A stretch of DNA of 64,000 bases from Reticulitermes lucifugus. Its lineage: Eukaryota > Arthropoda > Insecta > Blattodea > Rhinotermitidae. The stretch spans positions 12,907 through 76,906 of the forward strand of contig JAKCWW010000025.1 of assembly GCA_026260175.1 (NCBI GenBank), read 5' to 3'. Every line of letters begins with the position of its first letter. Within the stretch, counting starts at the first letter, position 1. Positions 1 through 10,059 of the stretch are shown piece after piece. The notes under the pieces are model-generated. The model saw only the letters and a list, made by a program, of their open reading frames with translations, was not told the origin of the DNA and made no database searches. A program made the translations under genes and the position numbers.

Positions 1-63
1 TATACCTCTACTCCCCCTCTGGGCCTTCGTGGCCTGTTCTAGGGAGAACTTTACCTTTTTTAC
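1..63 (+). repeat. 3' end of main tRNA-derived SINE family
   Basis: The window opens inside a SINE. The segment carries the family's 3' module, a CT-rich stretch followed by GGGCCTTCGTGGCCTGTTC and an A/T-rich end. The same module closes the copy at 6629-6910 almost letter for letter. The tRNA-like head and core would lie upstream of the window. This is inferred from internal copy-to-copy comparison; no coding capacity is expected. Confidence 0.75.
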
Positions 64-499
64 AGTTACACATGTTTTAGGCTATCTGCCTGGAATAGAC
101 ACCTTACATATTTAGTCTAGATTTCTTAAAGAGGTGTAGATAAATTTCATGCTACTTCATTCTTGTTAAATTTTGAGGTGGAAACGGTATTTAGCCTTGC
201 TGCTATTCACGACTACCACTTTATGTCGAAAAGTGATTCTAAAACGATGGTTGTACGTTATTCCGTCATCCTAATTTTAATTCATATAGGCCCAAGCCTA
301 TGAATTTGTATATTTTGCTTCCTAAATATTTGCTAATGAAAGCGGAATTCTCTAATGCTTCGTCCTATTCAAACGGAGGAATAAGGTAGCTGACAGACAG
401 TTATTAAACTTTATGTAGCTTGCTATCACGCTTACCTACATACAAATAAGGTTACTAAATCAGGGGTATTCTACGATGAATTAGACACAGTAAGTGATA
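64..499. other. AT-rich spacer, nothing recognised
   Basis: I see no RNA gene, element border or coding-like frame here. Short frames end quickly on both strands. Confidence 0.5.
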
Positions 500-755
500 A
501 AATTACGCAGATTGACACATCTGTAGAATGCAAGAGCTGGATCCTTGCAGAAAGTTAACTTTACAAAAACCAGAAGGCATTCGATGTGTTGGAAAACTCA
601 GGTTGAGGTGACTTGAGTCAGTTGAGGAAGATCTGAAGAATATGAGTGTACGGAATGGAGACGTAATTCGCAGGATCGAGAACAATGGAGGACAATTTTC
701 GAAGAGGCTAAGGTCCACAAAGGACTGTAATACCAGAAGAAGAAGAAATCAGGGG
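500..755 (+). mobile_element. LINE 3' fragment (third lineage), C-terminal RT tail
   Basis: Conceptual translation in shifting frames gives pieces typical of the end of an insect non-LTR retrotransposon ORF2. These are KPEG near 578-590, ESVEEDLKN near 616-640, then EWRR, DREQWR and EEAKVHKGL followed by a stop at about 730. The tail is a short AAG repeat at 733-747. At least two frame changes and an internal stop separate the pieces, so the copy is dead. The 5' part (endonuclease and catalytic RT domain) is absent, as expected from truncated target-primed insertion. The clade cannot be fixed from this much sequence. Confidence 0.7.
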
Positions 756-3297
756 TAAACAAATTTTCCAAAAATCTAGGAAACACCTTAAAATTCTAGG
801 CGTCAGATTGGTGACATAAGGCAAGTTCCACACCAAGGACCCACGAATACTTGCGCACCCCTCCACTAGATAATGTCAGTGTGAGAAGGCAAATCATCTG
901 GCAAGATTTCAAAATAAGAGCAGGAGGTTGTCAGTCAGTTGTGTGCAAAATTTACCACAAATTAATGAAAGGAACAATAATTGGCTTTGCATGAACTGAC
1001 ACGCAAAAATTAGGTCCCCATCTTGATATCTGTAATGTGTGGATCATGTGAATATCAAACGACTGGCCTAACAGTGAGCTGCCGTGGGCAGTGAAACACT
1101 GAATGGCTGCTGTCAAGTAACATGGGACGGAGTATATGCAGGCATCAAAGGGAAGATACCTCCACAGAGTACAACGCCAATTATTGTGAACTAATGGCCT
1201 GAGGAGATGTGACGCACATCCCCAGTGAAGGCCATTAAATTTAAAAACTACTGCAAGAGGATGTGTCAGTTAAGTTTTCTTTTTCCTTTACACACAACAA
1301 ATATTACCAAGACTTGACCATGAAATACAATTACTTAGTCTTTGTCTGCAGGATAACTGCTCCAATGTTTCTGGAAACCAACAGTATAACTCAGCCTTAA
1401 ATCATCGGTAGAGTTTTTACAAGACTGGGCGAATGACTGCTCTCTCTTGAATTATGGTGAAGGATTACTGGTTAAGAAATCACCAAATGTTAGCGTGTTC
1501 TACGTGACAAACAGATATCCTTGATGTACGGTAATACTTAAAAACGTCATTAAGCCTTAGAAGTCTGTATTTCATCGAAATGCTATACAATAGTTCAGTT
1601 CCTACTTCAAAGTAAACAAACGCTTCTCCACTACTCGTACACAGCTTAATGCTGTACAGGGCAGAAATCGCCATTTCCTATGATAATCTGTCAGCACACA
1701 CACCACCCCTTAAGATTTTCTGAATACTCAACATGGTACCATGCACTGATGAACACATAAGACACTTTGCACTGACTTTATGTAGAGGAAGTGATACAAC
1801 AGACTAGAAAACTTCCAAGAGTAACCAGCAGATTTTAATTCTCAAGACGGCATATTCTAGACGCGGCTTTTGGTGTTTTGTTTTGTTTCAATCGACTCGG
1901 ATCCATGTATGTAATGCAAACGCATTCATTTATTTTGCAGAGAATTTTGCATAGGCTTACTGTATGCTGTATGAGACGAGACAAGTCAAATGCAACCGAG
2001 GAAGTGGCTTTGCGGCATTTTCATTTCTCACGCGATTCTATTTGGCTAGGCTCTCCGTTACAAATCGCAGAACCGGAGTGGATGAACAATTGCTAATTTC
2101 TGTTAGCAGTACTCAGGATATGTACAAATAACGTGGAATTCTGGACATCCTTTACGTGACCTATAATTTAATGTCATATCTTAAATGTCAGACCACCTTG
2201 CAATATGATCTAAATGTTGCGCACTGTCCCTCTTGCCTACTGCAGATAAATGAGAGTAAATAGGCACACATATACGACTACTGCTTAATTTGGTAAGCAT
2301 ACAGAAACGTACTCTTTCAGATTTATGAAGCTACATATGTTTCTGAAGCAGAAGTATTAATAATTGGAATGCTGTTTCTTTTACCTCTCCATGTAGATTG
2401 TCCTTAAGGTGGAACATTTGTTTGCCGATGTGTGTGTGTAGAGGAAGGCCAGTAATTATACGTACTTTATGGACGTATGTTCATATGGCTGTGGGGTGGA
2501 TTGGGTATGATACTACGTACTGGTCGTCAGATTTATCACCACACTGAAACATGTTTCATTATACTTCCACAGAGGGATCTTACAAACCATTAACAACCAA
2601 TAGACATTACTGAGAAATCAACTGTTACTGAACTCGCTTCCAAACCTCACACAAAATTTAAACTCGACAGCATACTGAATTCAGATTCTACCTGTCAACC
2701 AAACATCTAACCCATTATTCATGTTTAAAACACTCTCCTAACACAGCGAACACCAATGTTCCTATTTTAGAATCAAATCAATTAACCCCAAACACGAATA
2801 TCAGAAACACAAAGGAAGCCTAACAAATGAAAAAATAAAAGGATATACCAAAACACCTTCAAAACTTACCCGTTCTCTTTCCTGCCAAAACCTACCCCCT
2901 CTTCCACCCATCAGTTTCATCCACCCAACGAAGTAACAGCCCACGCAACACCCCCTTCTCACCCCAGGGTTCCAACAAACGCTGGATTTAGTTTGGGAAT
3001 CATTTGTTAGTCGCCTGTCCGAATTTTTGGCACGGGATTTCAAAGCCGCGCCTCACGCTAGTTACAAGCAAACGGGAGGGGGAAAAGCAGACAAAAATAC
3101 CACACGGGACCCTGGTTTTGTCAATTTTTGTTCCGTCTTGCCTGTTTCGTAGTTACGTGGTGTGTTTATTTTTAAATAGAATTTCAGTTCGCATGTTATC
3201 GATTGTTTATGAGTCGAGCTCAAATTTATAGTATGTACGTACAATAGCAAACTGACTCCGTACTTTTGATATCCAAAAATGTAAGGATTCAAATACA
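756..3297. other. Long spacer with one nested hairpin
   Basis: About 2.5 kb with no recognised gene. The one structured spot is 1192-1237, where nine bases at 1192-1200 pair perfectly with 1229-1237. They enclose a perfect 6-bp hairpin, GATGTG/CACATC, with an ACG loop at 1206-1220. The remainder is AT-rich with only short open frames, the largest about 80 codons and without recognisable motifs. Confidence 0.5.
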
Positions 3298-3548
3298 GAG
3301 AATTAAAAATGTATGTTTTATGTGCGTGTGAAACTTGGTACCTCACATTAAATGAAGAACATAGTCTAAGATTATTCGACAGTAGGGTGCTCAGGAGGAT
3401 ATTTGTGCCTAAGAAAGAAGAGGTAACAGGCGAATGAATGAACTTCATTATCTGTACTGTACTCGTTACGAAATATTATTTGGGTGATTTGGAAGACCTA
3501 GGCTTTGATAGAAAGCTAATATTAAAATGGTTCTACAAGAAATAGCAC
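3298..3548 (+). mobile_element. LINE 3' fragment (second lineage), internally deleted
   Basis: Translation from about 3310 reads CETWYLTLNEEHSLRLF, then VLRRIFVPKKEEVTGE and a stop. This matches the C-terminal segment of an insect non-LTR retrotransposon whose usual form has CETW, LREEHRLR and VLRRIFGPKRDEVTG. After a gap the copy resumes at 3478-3547 with the downstream GDLEDLG...ILKW stretch, so the intervening RWAGHVARM/KPEGKRP part is deleted. It ends two bases before a SINE tail. It is dead, and four more pieces of this lineage lie elsewhere in the window. Confidence 0.75.
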
Positions 3549-3549
3549 T

Positions 3550-3640
3550 TACCTCCGTTTAGTACCGAGGTTAAGAATGAGAGGAGCTATACCTCTATTC
3601 TCCTATATGTCTTCATGGCGTGGACAGAGAAAATAATTTT
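3550..3640 (+). repeat. SINE 3' end (main family)
   Basis: This carries the pattern GTACCGAGGTTAAGAATG, GGAGCTATACCTCTATTC and a CTTCATGGCGTGGACAG tail, matching the 3' half of the copy at 6629-6910. Head and core are missing. It abuts the LINE remnant that ends at 3548. Confidence 0.7.
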
Positions 3641-4159
3641 TTGTCAGGATAGGGCCCTTTTTTTTGTCAGGAAAGTGAGAAGGTAGGGAATTTCGGGTCC
3701 CATAAATGCCGGTAATTGCTTCAATAGCTGAGGAATTTTTACCTTCTGAAGAAGGATTCTGCTCCATAGAGTTAGTTATGTCAAGCAGTGACGACTTTTG
3801 TCTGTAGTTCACTTACCCAAACTGTCGGTTATATTTCGTCGAATTATAGGTTGGTAGTAAATAATGTGTTGGAAAGTATGTGCAAAGCGGCGGCCGTAGA
3901 GTAACTCAAGGTAGGCCTACTGTCCCTTCAGACAGGACTTCAGACAGGATAGTTGATGTTGCAGCCGAGATTCGAAGCTCACACCTCTTCAGCCAACTTG
4001 CTCAGACAAGCAGTTTAGAGGAACTTTTCCTCGCCTGATTTTATGGACGTGCAATGGTTAAGGGAAGAAGACAGACTCATAAATTCTAACTACCTACATC
4101 TATCTAACTACCAACATCCTCAGTATGTAAGTCTACGATACGATGAAGTGTCACTCTTC
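3641..4159. other. Spacer with a small direct duplication
   Basis: No gene is seen. The unit CTTCAGACAGGA occurs twice in immediate tandem near 3928-3951. The rest is unremarkable AT-rich sequence. Confidence 0.45.
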
Positions 4160-4240
4160 TAATCTGAAGATGAAGCCAACACTTTCCCAAGAAACGTCCA
4201 TACCCATTTAGCAAACGACACGGTGTCACATCGCACATCG
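4160..4240 (+). repeat. Hammerhead-core-like repeat arm
   Basis: CTGAAGA at 4164-4170 is followed 20 bases later by GAAACGTC at 4191-4198, the spacing of a hammerhead core around a short stem II. Stem II itself is poorly preserved. The flank at 4217-4233 (ACACGGTGTCACATCGC) matches the outer flank of the other arms in the window, which read CACGGCGTCACATCCC. That shared flank is the main reason for placing it in the family. Confidence 0.5.
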
Positions 4241-4562
4241 TAATGGTTGTTCCATTCTCAATAGCCTTAATGCGGCCTTAATAACGCCTGGAAGCATACA
4301 CTAACTCAGAAACAAGGTAATATACACGCACGGAATGACAATTTCAACGCACAAATAATAAATCAAGGCACTCATAAAATTAAATCCGATTAGCAGAAAA
4401 ATCTTTGTCAAGAAGAAAAAAATAGGAGAAAGTCTATGCTTTTCCTTATGTCTCCTAGCAATTTGGGTGTTCATCAACATTTGTAAATGAAAAGTATTCA
4501 AAGGATTCAGATGCAAAACCATAAGAACAAGATTTCCCAGTATGTTATGACTAGTGAGATAA

Positions 4563-4870
4563 TTTGTTCTTTAAGGAAAAACTAGAAAAACAGTTCTGTA
4601 TCCTACCCATCCTAACTCTCCTCTGTGGTAATAAAATCTGGAAAACAAAGACAAAAGACAAATACAGATTCACGATAGGGCAAAAATTTTATGAAACGGC
4701 CTCAAAATATACAAGAAAAGAAGAACCAGAAAATTCCAGACCTTTCGGATAAACTATAGACTGAATTTGAATTGATCAAAATTCTGGGGTCCAGAAATAC
4801 ATGAATTTTACAATTGCTTCAATACAGAGTGCTGGGAAGCAACCAAAGGAAATCGGAAAAGGCCATTATC
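4563..4870 (+). mobile_element. LINE 3' fragment (fourth lineage)
   Basis: A frame open from 4564 to about 4750 reads FKEKLEKQFCILPILTLLCG, then a K/R-rich stretch ending in YTRKEE. It follows the order of an insect LINE tail with YGSETW, then AEMKFLR, then YTRKD. Alignment to that remembered consensus is loose but collinear over more than 150 bases and continues past 4750 in other frames. No upstream RT motifs are present. The copy ends close to an ACC microsatellite. The clade is uncertain. Confidence 0.5.
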
Positions 4871-4878
4871 ATTATCAC

Positions 4879-4919
4879 TACCACCACCACCACCACCACC
4901 ACCACCACCACCACCACCA
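4879..4919. repeat. (ACC)n microsatellite
   Basis: About thirteen perfect ACC units follow a short imperfect ATT/ATC run and directly follow the LINE remnant. It gives a spurious polyhistidine stretch in one frame. Confidence 0.95.
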
Positions 4920-5368
4920 TCTCACTTATTTTTGTTATTTGTTATTTTTATGTTACAATATACGAGGACAAAAGATTCTAATTAAAAATACGAATCTGTA
5001 TAGTAGGCCTACAACATACAGGCAAAGTGTATTCAACGGAGCACTGACAGTACTGCCCTACTTTATGCAACTTATTTTCATAGGCTACTAATTCTAAGGG
5101 CAGCAACCTTATAAATTATCCTACACTTTGCAAGGATTCTTACCTTAACACAAATTAACGGTAACTGAAATGCTCACAGTCTTAGGAGATAAGCTTCTTT
5201 TCCAGTTGTCATCACATACAGCAGATTCTTTATAGTAATTTAAATTTTTTGTATGGAGAAGATACGAGGGAATTATATCCCTATTTTAAACATGGTTAAA
5301 AATTAAAGACGGGTGAGACGGGTGCATGTGGAAAGTGTAATTTGTATGTGACAAACCTTCTCTTACTC

Positions 5369-5445
5369 CTTCTCTCTGTCACTCTCTCTCTCTCTCTCAC
5401 ACATTCACTCTCTATCTCTCTCTATTTATATGTCTCTCTGTGTCT
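5369..5445. repeat. (CT)n-rich simple repeat
   Basis: An interrupted CT dinucleotide tract that includes a run of about eight perfect units near 5382-5398. No other structure is seen. Confidence 0.9.
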
Positions 5446-6436
5446 ATCAAGAAGTCATGTAAAGAATGAGTCCCAAGTTAGTAATTACTGTGTACCTATT
5501 TGTCTGAAAATATAGTGTATGTGTGGGGGTGTATACAGTTCGGAGTATGTGAATTTGGGCCTATATCCGTCGTATGTTTTGAGGGTAAAAGGGAATACTC
5601 GTACATGAAAAAATCGACAGTCTTTTTCATAGTCATTTCAGCACTTTGCTTGTTTTTTGTTATCGCCTTCCCTAAAAAAACATATAATAAAAAGCTATTT
5701 AGGCTAAATTACTTATTTTGTATAGTAGAAAACTTCACTCATTAAATATATGACTGAGCTGAAAATAATGAAGGTTCGGGTGATAAGATCAATAGGTAGC
5801 TGCCCGCTCGAAATTGTGCCTCCGAAATTATTTTACACGTTGCCAGAAAACACACTGTTCTGTGGGGTATAGGAACGTCTCCCGACGGAACCCATTTACA
5901 AGCTGTGTGGTCATGGATACTAATCACTCGGGGGTTTTTAAATTAATCCACATTATATAACACATAGGTAGGATCCTATAATTATATTACATCACCCTGT
6001 AAAAGTGCCGGGCTAACGCTAAAATGAAGACATATGTTGCAGCCAATATTAAAGATAGAGCTGGGAGTTTGTCAAGTTTCTAGCCCTGCTGCTTTATTAA
6101 TTGATTATTGCGGATTCATGTCACGAATTTATCAGCAAAGCACACGTATCAGAAAATATGGATAAGAATTCTGTACTTGGAATAATAGCGATTTGGCGTA
6201 ATTTAAGGTAATATCCTACAATATCTGTGGATTTCGTTACACTATACGCATTATTCTAAATGTCCGCGGAGTAAAGATACGGTGATGCATTGTTCTATTA
6301 CTCAATGGTCCACTGATTATCACCACTGACACGCCGAAATGTATGTACCGTGTCCAAAAAAATTCAAGACTACCTCCATTTCTCGATTTTTGTTTTTCTA
6401 CCCCCACGATAATATTAAAATAAAATAATAAGCAGT
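5446..6436. other. AT-rich spacer, nothing recognised
   Basis: No element borders or coding-like frames were identified. The 81-codon frame near 5500 is hydrophobic by composition but has no recognisable motif. Confidence 0.45.
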
Positions 6437-6939
6437 TTAACCCTTTCACGCTCAGTAGTTACTATACGCAGCGCCATATTTAACACTAAAACCCTGTACT
6501 TTGTCCACAAACGATATTCCATACAATCCTTCTTCATACACCACTCACAGATTTCTACTGCTAGACAAAGAACACTGTTCTCCGTGAGGTTCGAACTACA
6601 TTTTAAGCCTATACATTGTAAATTGTGAGCCGGAATAGCGTATTTGGTACTACGACTAGCTACGAACTGGACGGTCCGGTGATCGAATCCCGGTTGGGGG
6701 CGAGATTTTCTGCACCTGTCCAGACCGACCCTGGGGCCCAATTAGCCTCCTGTAAAATGGGTACCAGGTCTCTTTCCCGAAGGGAAAGCGGCTGGAGCGT
6801 GATGTTAACCACCCAACCCCATCTAGCACCAAGGTTAAAGAAAGAGTGGAGCTATACCTCTACTCCCCCTCTGGGCCTTCATGATCTGTTCTAGGGTAAA
6901 CTTCACATTTTACGTTAATTCTACTCTTCAAAGGGTTAA
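6437..6939. mobile_element. piggyBac-like MITE with nested SINE
   Basis: The left end is TTAA (6437-6440) followed by CCCTTT. The right end is AAAGGG (6930-6935) followed by TTAA (6936-6939). TTAA target duplications next to CCCTTT-type inverted ends are the hallmark of piggyBac-like elements. About 280 bases of the interior are a SINE (6629-6910), leaving roughly 220 bases of element and no transposase. The outer 10 bases including TTAA match perfectly and similarity beyond them is partial. A one-ended relative lies at 39321. Confidence 0.6.
6629..6910 (+). repeat. Near full-length tRNA-derived SINE (main family)
   Basis: The order is a tRNA-like head, a core and a conserved 3' module. The head has a degenerate A box near 6638 and a B-box-like GATCGAATCCC at 6681-6691. 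The core is GGGTACCAGGTCTC then AAGCGGCTGGAGCGTG. The 3' module is AGCACCAAGGTTAAAG, then GGAGCTATACCTCTACTCC and GGGCCTTCATG. This is the reference copy used here to recognise eleven pieces. It is transcribed by Pol III in principle and mobilised by a partner LINE; it encodes no protein. It sits inside a piggyBac-like MITE. Confidence 0.8.
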
Positions 6940-8011
6940 AACAGATTTTTACGTACACGTCTCAAAGCTAAAGAAGCTGATTGGTTCGAACAAGACAACG
7001 TTCGGTATGCATTATCTGTTACAGCATATGTGAGCGAAATTTCTAAGAGCAGCTGTAGGCCTATTCATTGTGGATGGCTTAATTCACTAGCCCCCTTTTG
7101 AATGGAGTTAAAAGGCAAAAAGTGCGAGAGAGATACTGAAGGTTTCACATACATCAAAGAGAAACGCCACCACATATGGGAAATATAAAGATGAGCAGAC
7201 ATGGAATGCCGTATACGATAATCCATTGGTGAATATCCAAGCTTTCTTTTGCGTAGTAGCCATATGAACTCAGAGATCATGATTGGTCATACTTCATTTT
7301 CTAACCAAAAGAGTCCACCTTAAACTTACCATCACAACTGTCTGTCGGGCTGCCAGTTTTGCCTGTGGTAACAAGTTCTGCCGTTCATACGTAATAATTA
7401 GAAATGAATGCCATCAGTGAGCATGTATTGTAGTTGCGTTTCCAGTTTGGTCATTTCATGTTTTAGGGTTGGCATGTTATACGAAGAAAGATCTGCATGC
7501 TGTGTGAAAGGCTAAGTTACACATACGTACCATGCTGGTTTTAAATTAAGAACCATCGTTTGTTATTATATCCGTGGTCAAGTAAAATTTATATTGTTGA
7601 AAATCCAAAATTAGTTGCTTTAAGTTATCAGAGTTCGAAGCCAAGGTTTCTTTAATAATACACATCAATACATCCAGACCAGAAGAACCAGGGTTTCTAG
7701 GCCAGTTACACAGCAGATGATGTACACTTGTTCTTGTTAAAGTAAGATATTACAGTTTGATCAAGTGGTCAGTAACACAGCGTTTGGCGTAAAAAAGTCA
7801 TATATAATGAAGAAGAAAATCAAAGCACATTATAACAATAATTTATTGCATACATTTTCACCACTTTGACAAATACATTTGACATTGATTTGTTAATTCC
7901 ATTAGAAAAAACAGCAAGATCCTCTGTTCACACTCTTCTACATAGATAATTTTCAACTTCACACTAGTACAAACAAAACAAAAACCATATCAAAAAGAAA
8001 CATGTAGAAGT
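6940..8011. other. Spacer, nothing recognised
   Basis: About 1 kb of AT-rich sequence without recognised repeats, RNA genes or coding-like frames. Confidence 0.45.
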
Positions 8012-8230
8012 TAGGGATGTGACGCCGTGTAGTCTGGTAGAAATTTACTGACGTTGAGAGTGAATGCACTGTCTCCATTGGCGACGTAGAACAGCCCTGA
8101 ACACTTAACAACCGTTTAGAAAAACCGACTCCATTTTCAGGAAAAAAAATTATACTGACGATGGACAGAGCACGTCCTCCAAAACGTCGGTAAATTTCCA
8201 CCAGCCTCTATTATGTCACATCCCAGAAGG
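8012..8230. repeat. Head-to-head inverted pair of hammerhead-core-like arms
   Basis: The minus arm (8012-8090) starts GGGATGTGACGCCGTG, continues AGTCTGGTAGAAATTTAC and ends near GTCTCCATTGG. The plus arm (8143-8230) is its approximate inverse: CTGACGA at 8155-8161, AAAACGTC at 8181-8188, GGTAAATTTCCACCAG, then GTCACATCCCAGAAG. The plus arm therefore has CUGANGA and AAAACGUC at hammerhead spacing. The bases before the core (AAATTATA) can partly pair with those after the GTC (GGTAAATTT), as a stem I would. In the opposite reading the plus arm gives the spurious peptide VEIYRRFGG and the minus arm VNFYQTTRR. I recall both recurring in insect gene predictions, which suggests a widespread repeat. 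Confidence 0.65.
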
Positions 8231-8757
8231 CATTATTCTTTACATTCACAGTCACGATAACCTCAAATCTCACCAAACGGTTTTATTTAAAACTAGTATA
8301 ATAAATTACCCCTTACAGTACGTGGAATTCTGTCCAAAAAAGTACTGTTTTTATTACTTGTTCATTGTTCCACAGTAATCGTCAGTGTTATTTGTATATA
8401 TATGTTAAAAATTGCTCGGTAATATGGGAGGGGGAACGCTTGAAGGCCACACAGCATGGTTGCCATTTTGTCCCCCCCCCCACCCCTCACAACGAACTAC
8501 TCTTAAATTGTGGTTGAATTATAACCCGTCAGAAACATTAGTGTGAGAGCGAAATATATTTACCCTCTCCCATGTTTAAGAGAGGGACAGAAAGTGAGAA
8601 GGAGAGAGAGAGACATGGAATAGCACCTGTCCCTTGTATGTTATACTTCATGGCAAGGCTTAGATTACCCATCATACCGGATCTAAAAACAGAACGTGTA
8701 ATCATGTGGAGGCAAGTAGTGAATTGAAGATAATATTACCTCAAACAAGATTATATT

Positions 8758-8880
8758 TGAAGATTGCAGGCTTTCGTGGTGGCTCAGCTTTATCGAGAAT
8801 ATGTTTTAAAGAAGTTGGTATAGTTGACAGGCTGTGTTGCCGACGTTTCGGATATCCTTGCTATATCCATTTTTCAAGGA
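8758..8880 (-). repeat. Second hammerhead-core-like repeat family, single arm
   Basis: Read on the minus strand, TTGAAAAA is followed by TGGATATAGCAAGGATATCC and then GAAACGTCGG. The stem GGATAT/ATATCC is a perfect 6-bp helix directly before GAAAC, as stem II is in hammerhead ribozymes. The CUGANGA box is mutated (TTGAAAA). The far end, at 8760-8785, is a GATTGCAGGCTTTCGTGG flank. I recall that type of flank with other repeats of this kind in insects. Confidence 0.5.
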
Positions 8881-8883
8881 TAA

Positions 8884-9092
8884 GTGTTGACCCGATACCA
8901 ATTGAGGTTGTGATGATGACTGCAAAAAATGGCAGTATTCTGGGATATACTGCTGAAACTATTGCCTCCGTCTTCAGTGCAGTAACTAGGTACCAGACAA
9001 CACGCCAGCAAATTCATGAAGCCAGTACAGTTCAAGATTACGCAACTGTTCACCAGTTACAAGCTGCAGATTTGGTACAGCCTGTTCGGTAT
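8884..9092 (+). other. Unassigned open frame, Q/T-rich C-terminus-like
   Basis: The segment reads VDPIPIEVVMMTAKNGS, then GYTAETIASVF and RYQTTRQQIHE, and ends in a short QLQAADLVQPVRY tail before TAG. Codon use looks more even than in neighbouring noise, but I recognise no family. The opposite strand is also open through 8866-8980 and gives a hydrophobic peptide ending ILEKWI, which weakens a coding claim. The frame starts inside the repeat that ends at 8880. It may simply be the outer part of that repeat. Confidence 0.15.
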
Positions 9093-9544
9093 TAGTTCGC
9101 TTTGAAGAGTTACAGTTTAAATATACGTAACAAGTCAGCAATACAGCGTATTTATAATGATGTCATCACCTAGAAGCCTGATCCACACCAGTATTAATTC
9201 TCTGTGACGGCGTGTGATACCTTCAACATGGTCTGTTTCCTGCTGAGGTATATAGTTGACGAGGTAACGAAATCTGAAGGACAAAAAAGCATGAGTACAA
9301 AGTACATCCACATAAATATTAGTATGCAGGTGAACACCAGGTCTTAGTCTTCTTCCACGCCATCGGCCCAAGACAAAGTAGTGTGTCTCCCCGCTGAATC
9401 GCAGACGTCGGCGTCTGGTGTTTTCTCTCTTATTGCATCGTATCGGACTTCTGACTGAACTTAAATTTCTCATACTAATACACCTTTCTCAAGAATTATA
9501 ACTGCTCCAAGGGATGTGGATGGAAGCGGTCGTCGTCTGAATCT
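9093..9544. other. Spacer containing a basic 112-codon frame of no known family
   Basis: A minus-strand frame at 9135-9473 has an arginine-rich start (RRRRLRF) but no domain I recognise and no good splice or promoter context. I treat it as chance. Confidence 0.4.
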
Positions 9545-9640
9545 AGGCACGATCCCGGCACTCGAATAGAGGGACTGAGGGAAAAGCCTCAAGCCAGGAA
9601 AGTAGGTGTCCCGGCACGGATTCAAAATGAGCACTTTCGT
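9545..9640 (+). repeat. SINE-like repeat copy 1 (GATTCAAA family)
   Basis: It aligns with 29738-29830: ATCCCGGCACTCGAATAG, GACTGAGGGAAAAGCC, GCCAGGAAAGTAGG, then CCCGGCACGGATTCAAA. The final CGGATTCAAA resembles a tRNA B box, so the family may be tRNA-derived. It is moderately diverged from the second copy. A possible third fragment lies at 58695-58745. Confidence 0.5.
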
Positions 9641-10059
9641 TTCGCACTACCACCTGAACAAACTTGGTCGGTAATTCCTACATCAAAAGCTAGTTTCTAT
9701 AAAAATTTCCCCTCCCCCAGACAGAAGGAAAATGTACACACGTAAGCCAGGTTCGCATAAATCCCCGATGCGTTGTCGCCCAGGGGACTAAATTTTGTAC
9801 GAAGGCGCCTAAAACTTTCAGAATTACTACTGCTATGAGTATCAGTTCACATGCATCAAGCAGAGAGTGCCATATGCCAGTGAGCTACACAGATCACTTC
9901 AAAATTGTGTGTCTTCACTACAGAATTTGCTTCACGTTACCCGTCTGCGCTTAAAATATGAAGGTGGGTCCCAGATTTTTGACAATTTTTTGTATACCTG
10001 CCATAAGCCTACTATGCCAAAGCCACATATATTTTACACAGACTGGATTGCCTACCTCA
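9641..10059. other. Spacer with a weak repeat echo
   Basis: The phrase GACTAAATTTTGTACGAAGG at 9786 resembles GCGACTAAACTTTGTACAG inside the hAT element at 27141. The similarity covers only about 40 bases. Nothing else is recognised. Confidence 0.3.

Noticed and set aside
3062-3448. 128-codon frame on the minus strand
   Set aside because: It runs antisense to a recognisable LINE piece on the plus strand (3298-3448), so it is a shadow.
4801-5091. Histidine-rich 96-codon protein
   Set aside because: The polyhistidine comes from the ACC microsatellite and the frame overlaps a LINE stub.
9135-9473. 112-codon arginine-rich frame on the minus strand
   Set aside because: No family recognised, no splice or promoter context, and no sign of repeat origin. 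The length is within chance for 64 kb.
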